A stretch of DNA of 64,000 bases from Methylotenera_A aquatica (GTDB lineage Bacteria > Pseudomonadota > Gammaproteobacteria > Burkholderiales > Methylophilaceae): NCBI GenBank assembly GCA_965601485.1, contig OZ271846.1, positions 558,001 through 622,000 of the forward strand, given 5' to 3'. Position 1 is the first letter of the stretch; the number at the start of each line of letters is the position of its first letter. Positions 62,828 to 64,000 of this stretch are shown here, piece after piece. A model generated the notes under the pieces. The model worked only from the letters and a program-made list of their open reading frames with translations, was not told the DNA's origin and made no database searches. The position numbers and the translations under genes were made by a program.

Positions 62828-63142
62828 TGAAGACTAATTGTTAACTTTGTAATTTTATCAATAATCATATGCCAGAAATCTAATGCTAGCTATTTTGGAG
62901 TTGTATTGAGTATTTTCTGGCGGGTAAGCCATATTTATCGATACTAGTTATGTGTTAAGTTTGTTCTATTAACCGCGATTTAGCGACACGACTTCTATCA
63001 TTCGTTTGATGCTAATAACTGCTTTGATGGTAATTGAAAGTCCTGAGTTTGCTTTGAGCCAGAGTTTGTCTCCAAAATACTGAAGAAATGACACCTTATA
63101 AATTATGTTAAAATCTAAATTGATCTAAAAAAACCGCCATTA
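62828..63142. other. intergenic region before msbA
   Basis: AT-rich, without recognisable genes or strong hairpins. It presumably holds the msbA promoter and the dead upstream region of the GT2 pseudogene. Confidence 0.4.
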
Positions 63143-64000
63143 ATGCAAAAAAAAAATTTCAACACTAAAAAGCTATACCTTCGCTTATTTGAATACGCTA
63201 AAACTCACTGGCTAATGTTTAGCATTAGTATTTTGGCGCTAGTGGTGTTATCTGCGACAAATACAGGCTTTTTAGCCACCATCAAAATGGTTACCGATGA
63301 AGGTTTTGTTGCGACGGATTCAGGTAAGCATAAACTTTTGCCACTCATGCTCATCTGTTTGTTATCCTTACGTGCAATTTCTGGATTTACTTCCAATTTT
63401 ACTTTACGCTGGGTGGGTAGAAAAGTCGTAGAGAAATTGAGATTAGACGTATTTCAGCACGTTATGGCTTTGCCAGTGAACTTTTTTGATGCACATTCGG
63501 TTGGTATTATTAGCTCTCAGATCACTTTTGATACAGAACAAATTTATAACGCTGTTACTAAAGTAACCATTAGTTTAGTAAGAGATACTTTAACCATCAT
63601 TGGCATGCTGGGCTATATGTTGTATCTAGATTGGCGTTTAACCTTGGTTTTTGCTGGCATGTTGCCTGTGATGACCATTTATTTAAAAAAAATGACACCT
63701 AAATTAAGGGATTCTGGTAGATTAGTACAGCAAACCATGGGGCAGATGTCGCAAGTAATAGAAGAGGCGGTAAGTGGACAGCGCATCGTTAAGATATTTG
63801 GCGGCCAAGACTACGAATTTCAACGCTTCAAACAAGTTGCTGGTAAAAATCGTCATCTGATGATTCGATTAGGGCGTATTTCAGGCATGAATAGCATGGT
63901 AATCGAATTGCTAGCTGCTTTGGCTTTAGGCCTGGTAGTTTTTTATGCGATAGGTAAGTTTAGTGCAGGAGAGTTTGCTGCATTTATAGGTGCATTACTT
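63143..64000 (+). CDS. msbA: lipid A export ABC transporter MsbA, N-terminal part
   Basis: The frame runs from the ATG at 63143 off the window end (286 residues seen). It shows the transmembrane half of an exporter of the MsbA type: TMs near 20-42 and 65-80, LRAISGFTSNFTLRWVGRKVVEKLR, LPVNFFDAHSVGIISSQITFD and EEAVSGQRIVKIFGGQ coupling-helix segments. The ATPase domain lies outside. It flips lipid A-core across the inner membrane, consistent with the adjoining lipopolysaccharide genes. Confidence 0.9.
   Translation, partial: MQKKNFNTKKLYLRLFEYAKTHWLMFSISILALVVLSATNTGFLATIKMVTDEGFVATDSGKHKLLPLMLICLLSLRAISGFTSNFTLRWVGRKVVEKLRLDVFQHVMALPVNFFDAHSVGIISSQITFDTEQIYNAVTKVTISLVRDTLTIIGMLGYMLYLDWRLTLVFAGMLPVMTIYLKKMTPKLRDSGRLVQQTMGQMSQVIEEAVSGQRIVKIFGGQDYEFQRFKQVAGKNRHLMIRLGRISGMNSMVIELLAALALGLVVFYAIGKFSAGEFAAFIGALL

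Noticed and set aside
1..64000. CRISPR arrays
   Set aside because: No regularly spaced repeats of 24-40 bases were seen. The only direct repeats are the pqqA cassettes, the attachment sites and the short array upstream of prs.

Overview
The window reads as chromosomal DNA of a betaproteobacterium, most likely a methylotroph of the family Methylophilaceae (inference). Support comes from gene order and content: lolB–ispE–tRNA-Gln–prs–rplY–pth–ychF, ftsY–ftsE–ftsX–rpoH, grpE–dnaK–dnaJ, ubiE–ubiJ–ubiB, a fused cysG, and two copies of the tiny pqqA gene for the PQQ precursor peptide, which fits a PQQ-dependent alcohol dehydrogenase lifestyle. Most of the window is ordinary housekeeping sequence of moderate GC; one roughly 9.3-kb stretch is visibly AT-rich and foreign.

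Layout. 1–4.1 kb: tpiA (cut by the window edge), fba, phoH-type ATPase and miaB. 4.2–6.6 kb: a broken 2OG-oxygenase-like fragment, cysG, and a dead GGDEF domain. 6.6–11.4 kb: an OmpR/EnvZ-type pair, a secreted EF-hand protein, a FemAB/GNAT-like protein and a decayed short-chain dehydrogenase. 11.4–12.5 kb: a direct duplication of about 245 bp carrying pqqA with its promoter, ribosome binding site and terminator, flanking a secreted MORN/YwqK-like gene. 12.7–22.0 kb: an integrated element at the 3' end of an elongator tRNA-Met gene, with a tyrosine integrase next to the tRNA, an AlpA-type regulator, a small HUH-like protein, a second catalytic-domain-only tyrosine recombinase, and a four-gene operon ending in a large type IIG-like restriction-methyltransferase. 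22.2–29.6 kb: ychF, pth, rplY, prs, tRNA-Gln, ispE, lolB and a TPR protein. 29.8–34.7 kb: a GldA/F/G-like ABC system with a DUF4340 protein, then mutM. 34.7–40.0 kb: a sodium:solute symporter, a DUF2147 protein and the ubiquinone genes ubiB, ubiJ, ubiE with a DUF971 gene. 40.3–46.3 kb: a dynamin-like GTPase, rpoH, ftsX, ftsE, ftsY. 46.5–51.5 kb: an M16 peptidase pair, rsmD, coaD, a ferredoxin, gloA and a small conserved gene. 51.6–55.6 kb: dnaJ, dnaK, grpE. 55.7–64 kb: a lipopolysaccharide locus (acyltransferase, two heptosyltransferases, a fucosyltransferase-like gene, a WaaE-like GT2, a WaaL-like ligase, a ruined GT2 gene, and msbA running off the end).

The less obvious content is in regulation and decay. 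rpoH has no ATG at its expected start: the family-length reading frame begins at an ATT codon behind a strong Shine–Dalgarno sequence, and a near-perfect CIRCE (HrcA operator) lies just upstream. grpE has a good sigma-32-type promoter. This suggests nested heat-shock control: HrcA over rpoH, and sigma-32 over the chaperone operon. Four genes or domains are visibly decaying (GGDEF, SDR, GT2, 2OG oxygenase-like).
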